Below are positions 12,094 to 24,538 of a stretch of 64,000 bases of DNA, one piece after another (within the stretch, counting starts at the first letter, position 1; each line of letters opens with the position of its first letter). Location of the stretch: positions 14,362,961-14,426,960 of the forward strand of contig NC_135071.1 of NCBI RefSeq assembly GCF_051401765.1, given 5' to 3'. The position numbers and the translations under genes were made by a program. The stretch is from Calliopsis andreniformis (Eukaryota; Arthropoda; Insecta; Hymenoptera; Andrenidae). The notes under the pieces were generated by a model, which was given only the letters and a program-made list of their open reading frames with translations, made no database searches and was not told the DNA's origin.

Positions 12094-13949
12094 GGAAACG
12101 TTTGAATGGTGAAACGTAAAAGTAAAACGATCGAATACTCAATTATTCCATTTTTTATTTATGTATTGTATTTATAGAAAACATTCCACTTTTTTTAAGA
12201 TTATTTGCATTTCAATAAAGAAGACACTATTTATGCAATAAATATAGAGTTGAAAATTACATTTCATTAAATCGAGTAGTTTATTCTTAATAAAAGTAAG
12301 AAGATACCTGATACAAAATTATGTTTTCTTTTTTTAGTATTTGTGTACGAGTACCTGCGTATTTCTTAAATAATCTTGCAATGTATCTGAAAGAAATATT
12401 TAAAGTCTCTGTAAAAACTAAGGACACTGTACTATAAATACAGAGAATATGCATATTATAGAAAAATATACAAAATATCGAAAGTAAAATACAAGTTATG
12501 AGATTTTGAGACTGAAACCTTTTTTCACTTAATTTTTATTATTCTAATTGCGCCTACAAAAATTTGAATTTGTTTCTGAACTTAAAGCACCGAAAATATT
12601 TCAAATTTTTTCATAATTAGTATAATTTTCATAGGAGGAACTCAACAAATTTGGAAGATTCGAAAAAAGCACAAAACTTGAAATTTTTGTTAGTGGATAT
12701 CGATAATAGATTCTCGCGTTTATAGTTGTATTATTCTCGAAGTTGGTGCTTCCTCGACAAAGGGTCACTGGAACCTAAGTAAGCAAAAAATAGCGGGAGG
12801 GATGGTCCACCAATTTCGATGAAGGCACAGGAACCCCACCTCGAGTAGACCAGTAGGAGGGCGAAAACTATAAGTAGTGGGGCAAGAAAATGCCATAGTG
12901 CATGCCAGCCATACTCTGCAGCTCTCAGTTATGCTCTAAACGGTTCGGGGGAGTTTCCTGTGCAGTGACTCCTTTCTTGTCGCCTGCGATTTACATATCG
13001 TTTCTACATATACAACCTATGAATTTACCTATACAACCAACTGGCTTCAGTAATTTTGACTGTTACAATATACAAACAAATTTTTGAAACCTCTTCGCGG
13101 TGCAAGTGTATTGTTTATTGACATCAAAACAGTGGTGCATAGTGGAATATTAAACCCCATCTTATTCAGTGGGAATAAAGAAGTACAGCGCTATGAGACT
13201 GTAGACAGGTTCAAACGTGAAGTGTGAAGTTCTAGAAAAAAGTATTACAATTTGTTTTTGGAAAAATAGGGAGGTCTGAATCGACAGAAAATTAGTAAAA
13301 ATGTAGTGATCCTGGTAATTTAATTATGTGAAATTAGTGGCATCGGTATTTTAAATTATTTTATTAATAATGATTGAGTGAATTAGAAAATGAATCTGTA
13401 TAATTTATTGCATAAAGAATCCCTCACAATTTATGGGATTATTAGAACATGCAATACGAAACTAAATTAACCCTGTTATTGAAATTAATCCTGTCAATTA
13501 AATGGAACGAAGACGATAGTTAGAAAAAGTTAGCGATCGTTGCTAGACAGCCTCGGATGAATCAATTTACTTATTTGGAGTTTGTTTAAGTAAATGAACC
13601 AAAATTAAAAGAAGATACAACAATTAACTTAGGGGAACAAACACAAGTGACAAGCTACACAACTGTAGTCAAGTAACTGATAAAATGAAACCTGTTTGAA
13701 CTTAATAGTAGACAATTAATATTTCGTTACAAAAGATTAACTTCTCAAAAATTAATTATATCCACAATATGATGTAATAAATTCTGCATATAATAACACA
13801 TGAAAGAACAATATAATACGTTTCAATAAAGTGAATAGTAGGCTATTCATAAGTGAACAAATTCTCCAAAATTATGAATGAAATCCTGAAGGATATACAT
13901 GTACGCTTAATTTTCATACAACCGTAACAGAAACAAATTTTCGTGCAAA
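12094..13949. other. Annexin 3' UTR and Frizzled-4 upstream region
   Basis: The first part is the annexin 3' UTR (AATAAA at 12214). Around 12780-12980 the sequence is less AT-rich and contains CTATAAGTAG near 12869, a possible TATA box for fz4. A potential acceptor (CCGTAACAG) just upstream of the fz4 ATG suggests a noncoding first exon in this stretch. Confidence 0.45.
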
Positions 13950-16900
13950 ATGAGATCGACATTAGTTGTGATTTTATCGTGGATAGTATGCGATGTGTAC
14001 GGAATTTGCGAACCAATTAGAATAGAAATGTGCAGAGGTTTAGGATACAATGTTACTGCTATGCCGAATTTGGTAGGGCATGAAATTCAAGGGGATGCTG
14101 ACTTCACCCTTCAGACATTCAGTCCTTTGATTCAATATGGATGCAGGTAAAACATCATATTATATCCATAGTATTATTGTACAGAGTCCCTATGTTATAC
14201 AATGACTCACGAAATAGAATAATTTGAAAACTTTTAAATTCAAATGTTAGATGGCATTATTGTCAATTTTGGAATCATTGCAACTTCGAGAAAAAATGTC
14301 GCACTGTAATCTTCCTGGAGGCATTTTAAAGAGTGAATCCTCTACTTTCACAGCTCTAAGTATCTGCACTTGGAAGCATTGAGAAAGTGAAGATAGTTTT
14401 CCTGTAAAAAATTGAAAACATCAAATTTCATTTTTCTAGTATTCGAATACTTTCGTGAGTCAGTGTATTTACATATTTACTATTTATCTTACTCCGATTA
14501 ATGTGTACAGCATCCTCTCGTTAAACATTAGATACTTTTTATAAGCTTCGTGTATAAATGTTAAAAATATAAATATTGGTATAATTTTTTCGTTGTAAAC
14601 TCGTCATCATCTCCACCATCACTATTTTTAATGAGCCATGCAGGACACCCTGCGTGTCAGGAAACGGACTTCTTTTTACTTCAAACGATTACAGTTATTT
14701 TTGGCTGAAATCTCAACGTACCATGCAACACATTTGGCTTACAGCAATTGGAGGAGTCACATTTCAACTCCTTCCTTCTTAAAAATATCTTTTAAGCTTG
14801 GATGATGCATTAATAAAGCAAAGCAAAATCAAAATTTAAGAGTTAATTCTCCATAAAATTAAATAATCTGATTAAAAGTACCTCCTAGTGCATTAAATGA
14901 TATCGAATCACTTCTCGTGAGTCAGAAACAATTCTTATGTGAATGGTCCTGTCTTGAAGCTAAGTGATGAGGATGACTCGATCACTTAACGAAGGATTGC
15001 TGTACCTACCGATTTAATGAACGTTCAATGATGAATCGGTTATTCGTTGCAGCGCACAGTTGCACTTATTCTTATGCTCGGTGTACGCACCAATGTGCAC
15101 AGACAAAGTGTCCTCACCAATAGGCCCTTGTAGAGGCCTCTGTGAACAAGTGAGGGCACGTTGTTTCCCTGTACTGCAGGGGTTCGGTTTTCCTTGGCCT
15201 GCTGCTTTAAATTGTTCGAGATTTCCACCAGAAAATAATCATCGACACATGTGCATGGAAGGTCCAGGGGAACCTGGTCCTATAAATCCAGTTTTAGTAA
15301 GTTTATTATTTTTGTTACTATTTTTACAATTTTCGAGAGGGGTTTTGAAATTCTCATGGATCTTGAGATACTCATGGGTCTTGGAATTCTCATGGATTTT
15401 GGAATCCCCCTGGGTTTCGGATTCGAGTTCTGAAAATTTAAAAATTAGATTCCAATCCAGTTCCAGATTTTCAATTTATAGATATAGAGACTAAGCAAAT
15501 GTTAAAAATATTTTTTTCATACCGAATAAAGAATCGCCAAGGATGTTCATATATTGTCCTCTAACTAACGAGTATTATATATTTTTTTTTTTTACCACAA
15601 CTTCAGTATCTACTTACATACAAATGTGCCCATTTATTTATCGTATGTAACACATTTTTTCTGTGTATTAGGTTGTTAATTCTAAAAACGCTGCATGGGG
15701 CTGTTCTTGGTACGCTAAGTCAGCCCTGTACATATTTCTGAACCGTTCAGGAAAATGTGCAGCGGCATGTGACGCGGATATTTTGTGGTCACAAAAGGAT
15801 AAGAAACTGACAGAGGCTTGGATGGCAGCATTTACGACGATTTCTCTAATTTCCGTCGTAATTGCAATCTTGAGTCTCTTGAGATCGCGAAAACGCGACA
15901 ATGTTTTGAACACTGCTGGTAAGAACGAGCATAAAGATAATATTTAGTTAATCTTCACGAAACTATGGCAACAGGTGTCAACAATTTTAAGGGCTGATTC
16001 TACAGACTAAAATAGAACAAAAGTTAATTAGATTCACAAGATGCGTGATAGAATTAAACATGATATAACTTTTTAATAAAGAATGGAAACTACACTGGAA
16101 CTCAAATAGAAAAAAACTTTGACACTACATTTAGTGTCAATTTATAGTGTCAATTAGTAACACTATATTTATAATTTTTCTTCAAAAACTTTATACAGGA
16201 TAACTTTTGAATTTTTTATTATAATTTGAATTAATATACGTCTGTTTTTGCTTCCAACTCTTTTTTGATAATTACCATTTTGTTTTTCTTCTTGGTCTTT
16301 GTTTTTTCTTGTTAAAATCCGCTCGATTTTGAACAGACGCTACTATGCGCGCGAAATGTGTCTAATTTGACTTATTCTACTGACATCGACTGCAGCTTAT
16401 CTACCTAATCCACTCTAGCAGTAGAATAAGCCCGCGCATCAGAAGTATTTCAATCGCAGGTATTTTTGCAATAATTAATAACTCTGAAACGAAGTCCCAA
16501 ATTTCTGACACCTATTGTTGAACGTCCTGTACATGTACATACATCTCAAAAATTGCACATAAAATAAATTAAAAAATTGTAAGTAACGAATTAATAAAGT
16601 TTCATATTTAATCTAAATAAAGAAATAAAATTACAATAATTAAAGTGTTCTAAAATCTGCGAAGCAAATTTCTAACAAATTGTGCTTTTAATTTACAGAG
16701 AAGTTCATAGCACTTTTGACAATCTGTCACGCAGCAATAGCAGCGGGATACGTAATTAGGCTTGTTGCTGGCAGAATTGCAGTTGCATGTACTTCAGCAG
16801 TTTCGCTCCCTCCTCAAGAACAGGTGATGATGCTTGAGTCACAGCAAAGATATTTAACTCAGGATGGCCTGGCAAATCCCTACTGTGCTACAGTATTCTT

Positions 16901-19900
16901 TTTGCTTTACTATTTTGGAAACGCTGCCAGTGTTTGGTAAGTGAAATAACGTACTGTGTTTATAAAAGGCGGATATTGAAGTAAGGATAGCAATCTGGCA
17001 ACAGTGTTGATTCTTTTCATGCCATTAACGAGACTCAGACTCCCATCTCGCTCGTACCCATTCTGTTTCTCCTGGAGAGTTTCATACACCCTCTACAACG
17101 GGTGTCCTTTTGAACAATTTATATTTAGATTAATATAATTGTGAAATTAATTTCAAAGAAACGAAACGATACCATAAGAAAAATATCCCATATCAAATTT
17201 CATGATTTTTTAAGTGAAAACACGTTATAGTTGTCAGAAATCTCATCGAAAACGCGGTACGTGTTCAATGATGAATATTTTATTAAAAAGAATATTATTC
17301 AATTCGACAAGAATTAAAGATACTACAGTATTTTTTGCTCTCCTAGAAAAAAGAAACAATAAAATGACAAAAATCGTTTTTGTCACGAATTCTTCATTTC
17401 TTCTTTCCACTTCAAAAGGTTGATTAGTGGCGGGAGAAGTTGCAACGATTAAAAAAGTACCACCCGTTAGAAGAAATTGCAGGTACACGTGCAAACCCAC
17501 GGCAAACCTTGTTACCAGATATGAGCGAAGTCAATGGCATTACATCTTGCGAGAAAGCAAGACTCTCTTCTTCTGAAACGAAAATTGAACGGAGATAGTA
17601 AGAACGAGACGAGAGCGCGAAAGATCATACGGTTCAGTGTTGCCAATTTGGATGCTTTATATTCAAATCTAGTTGATTTTAACTATGTTTGAAAGATGCT
17701 ATATGGATATTAGATATAAATCTAGATGATTTGAATTGAATCTTAGGTATTTTTAGATGATTTTACAAAACTTTAACCAGAACATATATTTGTAAGTCTC
17801 TAAAGATATTTAGACCCTTTAATCAATCACAAGATAAAGAGCAGGATTTTTTGTGAAATTTTTTCAAAGCTACTAAAAAAATTGAAAAAATGTGAAAATT
17901 GTATAATTTTTCCTATTGTAAACAAAGTACAACTCTGTTTTTTAAAGATGTTTTTAATGTCTTTTATGGATGAAAAACCAAAAATTCAATTGGCAACACT
18001 GACACGGTTGGTTGGAAGACGATTGAGCGTGAAGGGACTACGAATAAAAAGAAGAAGACATGTAGAAGTGATAAACGGAGTGGTTAACGTGAATCACGAA
18101 ATGTGACGCTTCAAACACTTCATTATTTCCTCGCCGTGATTACGTTTCCCTTTTCTTTCTTCACCTGCAGCTAAGCTAATGTAATTACATGTTCAATGCT
18201 GTTCGATATTCTGCTATTCTTTCGAATTTAAAGAATCTCACTACATTCAAGGAGCCCTTTTAGCCACTATGCTAATTCCAAAACTGGTTCTGTACCTACC
18301 CACAACGGAGGAACCATTCGTTACCATTTTCTTCTTTTTTCTTCTCTCATCCGTACTCGTTTCTTCCTATCGTTACACTGCAAGATTAGTGGGCGCTTTA
18401 AGTGTGTATAGTTTTAAGCGCTTTTGAGTGATTCGAATTTTCTATTTGCAATAATGACAAATTTGTGTTACCAAAAAATCGACTCACTTTACCTTGTATT
18501 TAAAAAATTCCAATGTAATTACTGGGTACTGGAAAAATGAAAAATTCACAGTATCTATAAATTCACAATATTCATTTATCTACATCGATATTAATATAAG
18601 ATTTATTCATGAACATTTATCAGTAGCTGTCGATTTACCATCAAGAAACAAAGCAAATTTCAATAACATTAAATAAACAAACTTTTTTACCAAGAATCTT
18701 TTTTACACAATGAATATGTTTGACATTCTATATCTAAAAATTAGTATTAAGAAAATATTAAAACCACTTTATTTGTGCTACGTGCATGTGATCAGAGCGT
18801 AAAGGAATTTATATGTGATTAATTCCTCTTATCTAAACAGTTAACACGTTGATGATACCCCTTAGTTCAGTTGCTTAGTTTATTATAGCTTAGTTACACG
18901 TGGAAATTGACAATGCTGTATAAATAAGATTCATTGTTGAAATTTCTTTTCTTTGAATCAATTTGGATATTGGTACGCGATATTTCGAAGGAATTACGCC
19001 AATGGTGAGTAATGGGCGAGGTGGGGTAGAGAAATTGGGGGTTTGAGAGATTGCAGGAGTTTGTTTGCGCCTTGTTTGACTTGTTCGCTGGTTTTCGATC
19101 TCGTCGAAGACTCGTGTGATTAATTAGTCTACCGTGCAGCGAGGGACGAACACTCCCTTCGAAGAACTGGTCTGACGAGAAATACCGCCGATAACTACAC
19201 ACCTCTTCGCCAATAAAAAAGGTAGAGAGTTGAAAGTCGCTATGCAACGAGACATTGATCATTTCTTTGTACAGGGTACGACAAGAAATGTGGTAAAACC
19301 ACGCAAAGGGTGATTCCCCATTAAAAAATGAATCTGTAATTTACAGTGAATTCTATTCCAATGAGACTTGCTTATTTAAACGTTTGAAAACTGTGCTGCC
19401 TTCGGTTTCGGTGATTCCTGTAAAGAATAAATAGATAATTGTATTATATTTTAGAAAGTGTTATGAGAATTTTTTTGTAATTAAATTATGCTTCATTAGA
19501 TATTGAAGAATATTTTTTCACGTAATTTTTTTTAGTAATATGTATAATTTTGTTTCTTTTGTTGTAGGTGGGTGATAGTTTGTGCATGGTGGTGCATCGT
19601 GGTAAAAAAGTGGACACGAACTTGTGGCGATCCAAAAAAGAATTTTGGATTGTATACAGAATTTTCTACCATTGGAACGATTGCTGCTTGGGGGGTTCCA
19701 GCTGCTTTTACAATTGCTGTTTTAGTGACTAGAGACGTAGACGCTGACGAGCTAACAGGTGCTTTTGCTATAATATATTTTTAATATCGCAAATGTTTGT
19801 ATTTCGAAAGTGACATAACTCAAAAAAGTGCATTCTTCAAGGAAAACAAATTTCTTATGAATATCTTAAGAGGAAATATCTTTCTCTTTTGGTAAAAAAT

Positions 19901-20961
19901 TGATGTTTTTTTCACTTCTTTATTAATGAAACTATGCTCAATTATTTTCAGTTTGCTTTTGTGAATTTTTATTACGTATTCCAATAGCTATAATACTTTT
20001 TTAGAGAAGAATTTTATTACATATTTCGTCTATATTTTTTCTCAACCACCATACATCTAATTAAACATATTGAAAAAATGACAATAATTTAGCACGTAAT
20101 ATCATTAATAAAACGTTTTTTAAAAATCAATTTATCACTAAGGGAAAAACAATCCTCTCTTCATGAAGCTTCTTCAACTACATCAAACAATATTTCCCTC
20201 TGCAACATGAATTCGATTAACATAGAATTTCCAAATTTCTAGGTACATGCTTCGTAGGACAACAAAGTACCAGATCCCTTCTATTCCTCGTATTGATACC
20301 TCAAATCCTCTACCAATTCCTGGGGACTGTATTTCTCCTATTCGGCATGTTCTTCTTCCTCCTCCCTCGTTCAATCGCCATCCCAACCAGAGTCTTCAAC
20401 ACGGTACCATCCTCGGCCACTCTTCGTCATCGAGGAAATCTGAAATCCCCTCTGGAAATACAGCGATATCGAAGAACAGAGATCAAAAGAATTGGAATCT
20501 TCGCGTGGCTGCACTACATATTAACAGCTAGCCTAACTGGCAGCATTTTCTACGAATGGCTGTGCAGGGAATCATGGCTGAGAGCACCAGAGCCTTCGAC
20601 GATTCCGCGAGCTCCTCAGAAGCCAATTCTGCAATTTTTTATATTGAAGATAGTGGTCACCCTTGGTGCAGGGATTTTGTCATCGTCTTGGATTTGGTGG
20701 CCAAAGATTATAGGTGTGTGGAGGCGGCTGCCTCCTTGCAAACAGCCTCCTTATAAGTGTCATCCTCCGTTGTCGGTTGTCCATTGTTATGGAAGTGGAT
20801 CTACGAGCCACATTTCGCATCAGGTGCATCCCTTGGGGCACCTAGCGCCTGTGCAGCATCCCCTTTTGCAGGAGGAAATAGAACACACGATGGCAAGGAG
20901 TTATAGCAAGAAGCATAAAAAATATAGGAAGCATCACAGTGGAAGTGAGACTCAAGTTTAA
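13950..20961 (+). CDS. fz4: Frizzled-4 Wnt receptor
   Basis: Seven-pass Wnt receptor at the plasma membrane. Coding exons: 13950-14146, 15053-15296, 15672-15918, 16699-16936, 19568-19758, 20243-20961, totalling 611 aa. A signal peptide (about residues 1-19) is followed by the cysteine-rich domain: [54 protein letters not shown] and HMCMEGPG, closest to vertebrate FZD4. The membrane region follows: TEAWMAAF (TM1), [15 protein letters not shown] (TM3), [14 protein letters not shown] (second extracellular loop) and [18 protein letters not shown]. The cytoplasmic tail begins [14 protein letters not shown], where the usual KTxxxW Dishevelled-binding motif reads KIIGVW. The protein ends ETQV, a class I PDZ ligand like the ETVV of human FZD4. 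The last exon has visibly more G+C than the rest. A 2.6 kb intron (16937-19567) holds a hAT-like element. Confidence 0.95.
14200..14465. mobile_element. TA-flanked inverted-repeat element in fz4 intron 1
   Basis: Terminal inverted repeats CAATGACTCACGAAA and (right end, complement) CACTGACTCACGAAA, 14 of 15 matching. TA dinucleotides directly flank both ends (14198-14199, 14466-14467), as expected for a Tc1/mariner-type target duplication. 266 bp, no coding capacity. Its interior (14276-14360) matches 26811-26895 in reverse orientation. Confidence 0.7.
15340..15440. repeat. Degenerate minisatellite in fz4 intron 2
   Basis: About five units of roughly 17-18 bases built on TTGGAATTCTCATGGAT with substitutions. 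It lies just after the exon end at 15296. Confidence 0.6.
15963..16529. mobile_element. Palindromic TA-type element, copy 2
   Basis: Lies in fz4 intron 3. Left end GGCAACAGGTGTCAACAATT, right end ATTTCTGACACCTATTGTTG followed by AACGTCCTG and TA. The interior carries CTTATTCTACTGAC...CAGTAGAATAAG, the central hairpin shared with copies 1 and 3. The interior is longer than in the other copies and AT-rich. No open reading frame. Confidence 0.65.
17635..18001. mobile_element. hAT-like non-autonomous element
   Basis: Lies in fz4 intron 4. Termini CAGTGTTGCCAATT and its complement AATTGGCAACACTG are perfect 14-bp inverted repeats. The flanking octamers are ATACGGTT (17627-17634) and ACACGGTT (18002-18009), an 8-bp target duplication with one mismatch, diagnostic of hAT transposition. 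367 bp with no transposase frame. Confidence 0.8.
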
Positions 20962-21960
20962 AAGACTGAGGAAGAGACATCTTTCAACTCCTCGTAATGT
21001 AAGCGTTTTGTAGTATTATATACAAATGTGCTGCTGTGCACTAAACCTTTTCATGAGACTGATGCAGAGGTAAGTGATGTTCCAACATTTAGCAGTAGGA
21101 CATAATGTTTTATGTTAAGAGTTTTAGATGTAGGTGTAACGACTGAATAATACATATATGGAGAAAGTGTAAAGGTTTTTGTACGATTTATATTAGGTTT
21201 TTGTATAAATTTATATTATTAATGAAAATAAGGAAAATAGTAGCATTAGTGCCTAAGTAGTGATATCAATGGTGGAGTGATTCTTGTTAAAAATTTTTGT
21301 ATGTAAAATTTGAGACAAAATGTATCTCATTTTTCACCAAAAGAATCTTTAAAAAGGAAATAATGTGATAAAGTGTTCGTATGAATTTATCTAGGAAAAG
21401 ATATTAGTTAAATTGATCTTCGAATTTGTATACTGATCTTACGAGATATTTAATAATACTAACAAGTATTATTGTTGTAATATTGCTGTAATAAATAACG
21501 AGTTAATTATATTTTTCAAGAATTGCTTAAGTGAAGATATTACAGATAACTTGCTGTGTTAAATATTTGTGTAATTTTAGTTTCTATCATATAATTACAC
21601 AAATATTGTAATTTAAAATTACAATTTAATATTTTTAATATAGTATTTGTTTCGTGAATGCTGCAAAATTTATTTAAGATATAACATACAGATAGTTGAA
21701 CATTAAATTATAGAACGAATTGAAACAAATTTTTATTGCAAGATAAAATAATATCGTGTAAAGTTTTTAGTTAAGTTCAGTTATAAAATTTTATGTATTA
21801 GGATGCAGCTATTCCTCTCCAGTAAGGAATAGTAAATACTTTCAAAATTTTGATATTCTTTTACCACCCCAGAGACAGATGAAACCAATGCGATTAATTT
21901 GACAGTATTCAAGTAATATAAATATCCGTTAGAAAGGTTACAAATGAAATAAATTTAAAA
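20962..21960. other. Frizzled-4 3' UTR and short spacer
   Basis: AT-rich; AATAAA at 21490-21495 could end fz4. The remaining bases up to 21961 must include the promoter of the next gene. No ORF of note. Confidence 0.5.
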
Positions 21961-23145
21961 ATGAGTAACAAGACTTCAGAAAATTCGTCAAATACGAAAA
22001 GTTCAATAGAAATCAGTAACTCAGTTTTTCAGAGACTAGAACATGGTAAATAATACAAGTTACTTGATAAACAAATTTTGCTAAACACGTACTATTAAGA
22101 TTGCTTTACGTTCAACTAGTCAATTATATTATACACTGTAAATAATTAATAAGGTATGCTGAAAAGTATTAAAACGACGATGTGGTGAAAATGTTGCTTT
22201 TATTTATTTTCAGTATGTAAAGGTAACGATGTCTTTTAAGATAATAAACATATCGATGCATAGAAAGGTCTTAATATCTAGTAAAGAAAAGTTTCCAAAA
22301 ATTAAACAATTAAAACAGAATTCATAAGATTCGAAAAAAATTTAATTTAAGGTGTAAGTGATGAAGAAAAATCTACAACGACAGATAATTTTTGGATTAA
22401 CAAAGTAGCTACCATCGACGAAGAACATACAAAAAACAATGGTTTAGACATCAGCGAAGTAGATAAACTCCTTCGGGAAGTTAGTCAATATGTAACTCCG
22501 AAATCGGAGCATGGTTGTCCTATTGATGCATCAAGAGTGAGTATTCATAGCTATGAATGTTTTATATTACTTTATACAGTTAGTCGTCTAAATTTTATAC
22601 TTTTGATATCTATAACTTTAATGTGTACAGACAGAAAAAGGGTGATTCTATATAAAAAAAAGTTTGATTTATATTTTCGACTTATCTTTTCATGTAGAAT
22701 CACTATAGTTTTCCTATTATACTACCAATTCTGGAACGTCTTGTATAGTAGGTGATAATCCCTCGTTAAGTGATCACTGACCAATTTTTCTATCTTTTAT
22801 TTAGTGAAATTTATTGATGAATTATTGACAATGATTTTTATTTTTCAATTATTAAAACAGTTATCAGTCCACAAGATTTTCTATACGTGTATTTTCTATC
22901 TTATAAATAAGATTATTTAAAGGAAATTGTTATCACAATTTTAAACGATATGTAACGAATTAAAGGCTGCAGAATGTTTAAAAGACAATAAAGGAGACAC
23001 ATTGACTTGTGCAAGAGAAGTAGAAACTTTCACAAAATGTATCGATAAATTATTGTACGAAGTAGTTCGCAAAGATTTGAAAGATTCACGAACGAAAAAG
23101 AAGGAGACTTTCACGGAAACATTCGAGCGACAATTTCAGCTTTAA
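21961..23145 (+). CDS. MICOS subunit MIC19/CHCHD3-like CHCH-domain protein
   Basis: Exons 21961-22045, 22352-22536, 22966-23145; 149 aa with closed phases. The C-terminus is a CHCH domain: four cysteines spaced C-x9-C-x10-C-x9-C (CPIDASRAAEC, LKDNKGDTLTC, AREVETFTKC), the same spacing as in human MIC19. Such proteins are imported and oxidised by MIA40 in the mitochondrial intermembrane space, and MIC19 shapes crista junctions. The N-terminal part is acidic and Ser/Asn/Glu-rich, with VFQRLEHGVSDEE and LDISEVDKLLREVSQYV. It is shorter than vertebrate MIC19 (about 227 aa) and lacks the glycine-2 used for N-myristoylation there. It could instead be another twin-CX9C protein; the CHCH domain is secure, the family name less so. 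Confidence 0.75.
22625..22748. repeat. Decayed palindromic element, possible copy 4
   Basis: Within intron 2 of the CHCH gene. AGGGTGATTCTATAT and the inverted TGTAGAATCACTAT flank a short AT-rich centre, and GGAACGTCTTGTATA resembles the right terminus at 16521-16531. It lacks the central TTATTCTACTG hairpin. Confidence 0.35.
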
Positions 23146-23520
23146 TTATTTCCAATAGATATTAATGAAGCTTATAGAAATCGTACAGAGTTTTCGACTC
23201 TTAATACACAAACAGCTGTTAGTGATCACGTTTTATATAATATAATTTTGTAAATGAATTATAAACTCATTTAAGTCATATTTGATCTAAAAGTTAATAA
23301 AATTACTTACACATAATTTCATGCTTATAATTAGGTACAATTAAATGGGTATTAGAAATACATATGTATAGAAATTTAAGTTGTTTCGAAATAAGAAAGA
23401 TAACTATTTGAATTTCAGTTTTCAATCTATCCTTTATTGAAAATATAAGTGTGCAATATCATTTGAAGTGAAAATGTTAAATTTAGATTTCTTTTTGTAT
23501 TCATTTCTACACGTAGTATA

Positions 23521-24274
23521 TTATTCTTTGTCAGCAGCCTCCATTTTCATCCTTGAATATATTTGTTTAACGATACGTTCCCAAGTCTCAGGTTCGTTTT
23601 CCGTAAACCAAGCTGTAGCTTTGTCTAGGAACGTTACTTGCTTCTCAGTGCACTTTTTGCATTTTGTTACAAAAGCTTCAGGGAGCATGTCTGAAAGAAG
23701 TATAAGAAAAAATAACAGTTTAAAATTTAATTTATCAGGTAAATTTGAATTTAAATTATCAGGAAAACTAAACAGTTTTGTCACTGTTGAAGTTACAGTA
23801 AAATCGCGTGTATTTCTTACATAAAATAATTTTGTTTCCTAATTCACATTGAACTAATCCTCTTGAACAAGAAGATTGTTTACAAATTTCATTTTTATAA
23901 AACTCAGACTTTTTATTATGTACAATATAAGCGATCTTTTAACTTCAAACACAGAATTTTCTTAGTTGCTTAATAAATTTTAGATTATTCGTTTTTAAAA
24001 TGAAAGGAATATGAATTTTAAAATTAATTTCACAATATGATTTCATTGATGATGGAAAAATCTTCTTACCTCTAAAATATTTTGCATCCGCTGTAATACA
24101 AGGTCCTGCTTCCAGGAAACAGTTCACATATTGATTCCTCAGTTTAGGAGTTGCTAAAATTTGATCCACGTCCGTGTCATCGTACTTCGAAGTATACTTC
24201 TCTTCATCAGCACTCGCAAGCGCTAAAAGTGTCACCAGTAGGAAGCCCAAAAACATGTTGCGAAGACGATTCAT
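23521..24274 (-). CDS. Chemosensory protein (OS-D family), copy A
   Basis: Small secreted ligand carrier of the insect CSP/OS-D family. Two exons on the minus strand, 24274-24070 and 23690-23521, joined in phase 1 to give 124 aa. The start at 24274 gives a signal peptide (MFLGFLLVTLLALASA) followed by DEEKYTSKYDDTDVDQIL, the standard CSP opening. An in-frame ATG at 24373 would add a non-CSP extension and is rejected. The four cysteines follow C-x6-C-x20-C-x2-C (NCFLEAGPC...KCKKC). LPEAFVTKCKKCTEKQ and WFTENEPETWERI are family-typical. The single intron after the second cysteine is at the conserved CSP position. Tandem with copy B at 26295-27149; the two share most motif residues, so this is a local duplication. 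Role may be chemosensory or developmental; the sequence does not say which. Confidence 0.93.
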
Positions 24275-24332
24275 TTTCGATGAAAATAAACGATCTATAC
24301 AGAGAAGAAGAAAAATAGTAAAAGAATAATTA

Positions 24333-24538
24333 AATCGGTGACTTGGAGAACAGTACCACTCCAGAAGCCACATTTTGAGGTATTTGATCCTAACGTGTAG
24401 TTCTATGCATTTTGCATATTTGGACCTCAGTTCACTTGTTTTCTATGTGACTTAATATACTCTGGAATCCATATAAAGTTCTGAGATCATTTAGAAATGA
24501 CTAAATTTGGACTTGTACTGTTCTTCAACTCACCGATT
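24333..24538. mobile_element. Inverted-repeat element with AATCGGTGA ends
   Basis: Just upstream of CSP copy A. Left end AATCGGTGACTTGGAGAAC and right end GTTCTTCAACTCACCGATT form imperfect inverted repeats of about 30 bp. 206 bp, no ORF. I see no clear target duplication. A partial copy lies at 10063-10250. Confidence 0.6.

Noticed and set aside
24275..24373. Longer CSP-A start at 24373
   Set aside because: It would add a non-CSP leader before a perfectly good signal peptide starting at 24274.
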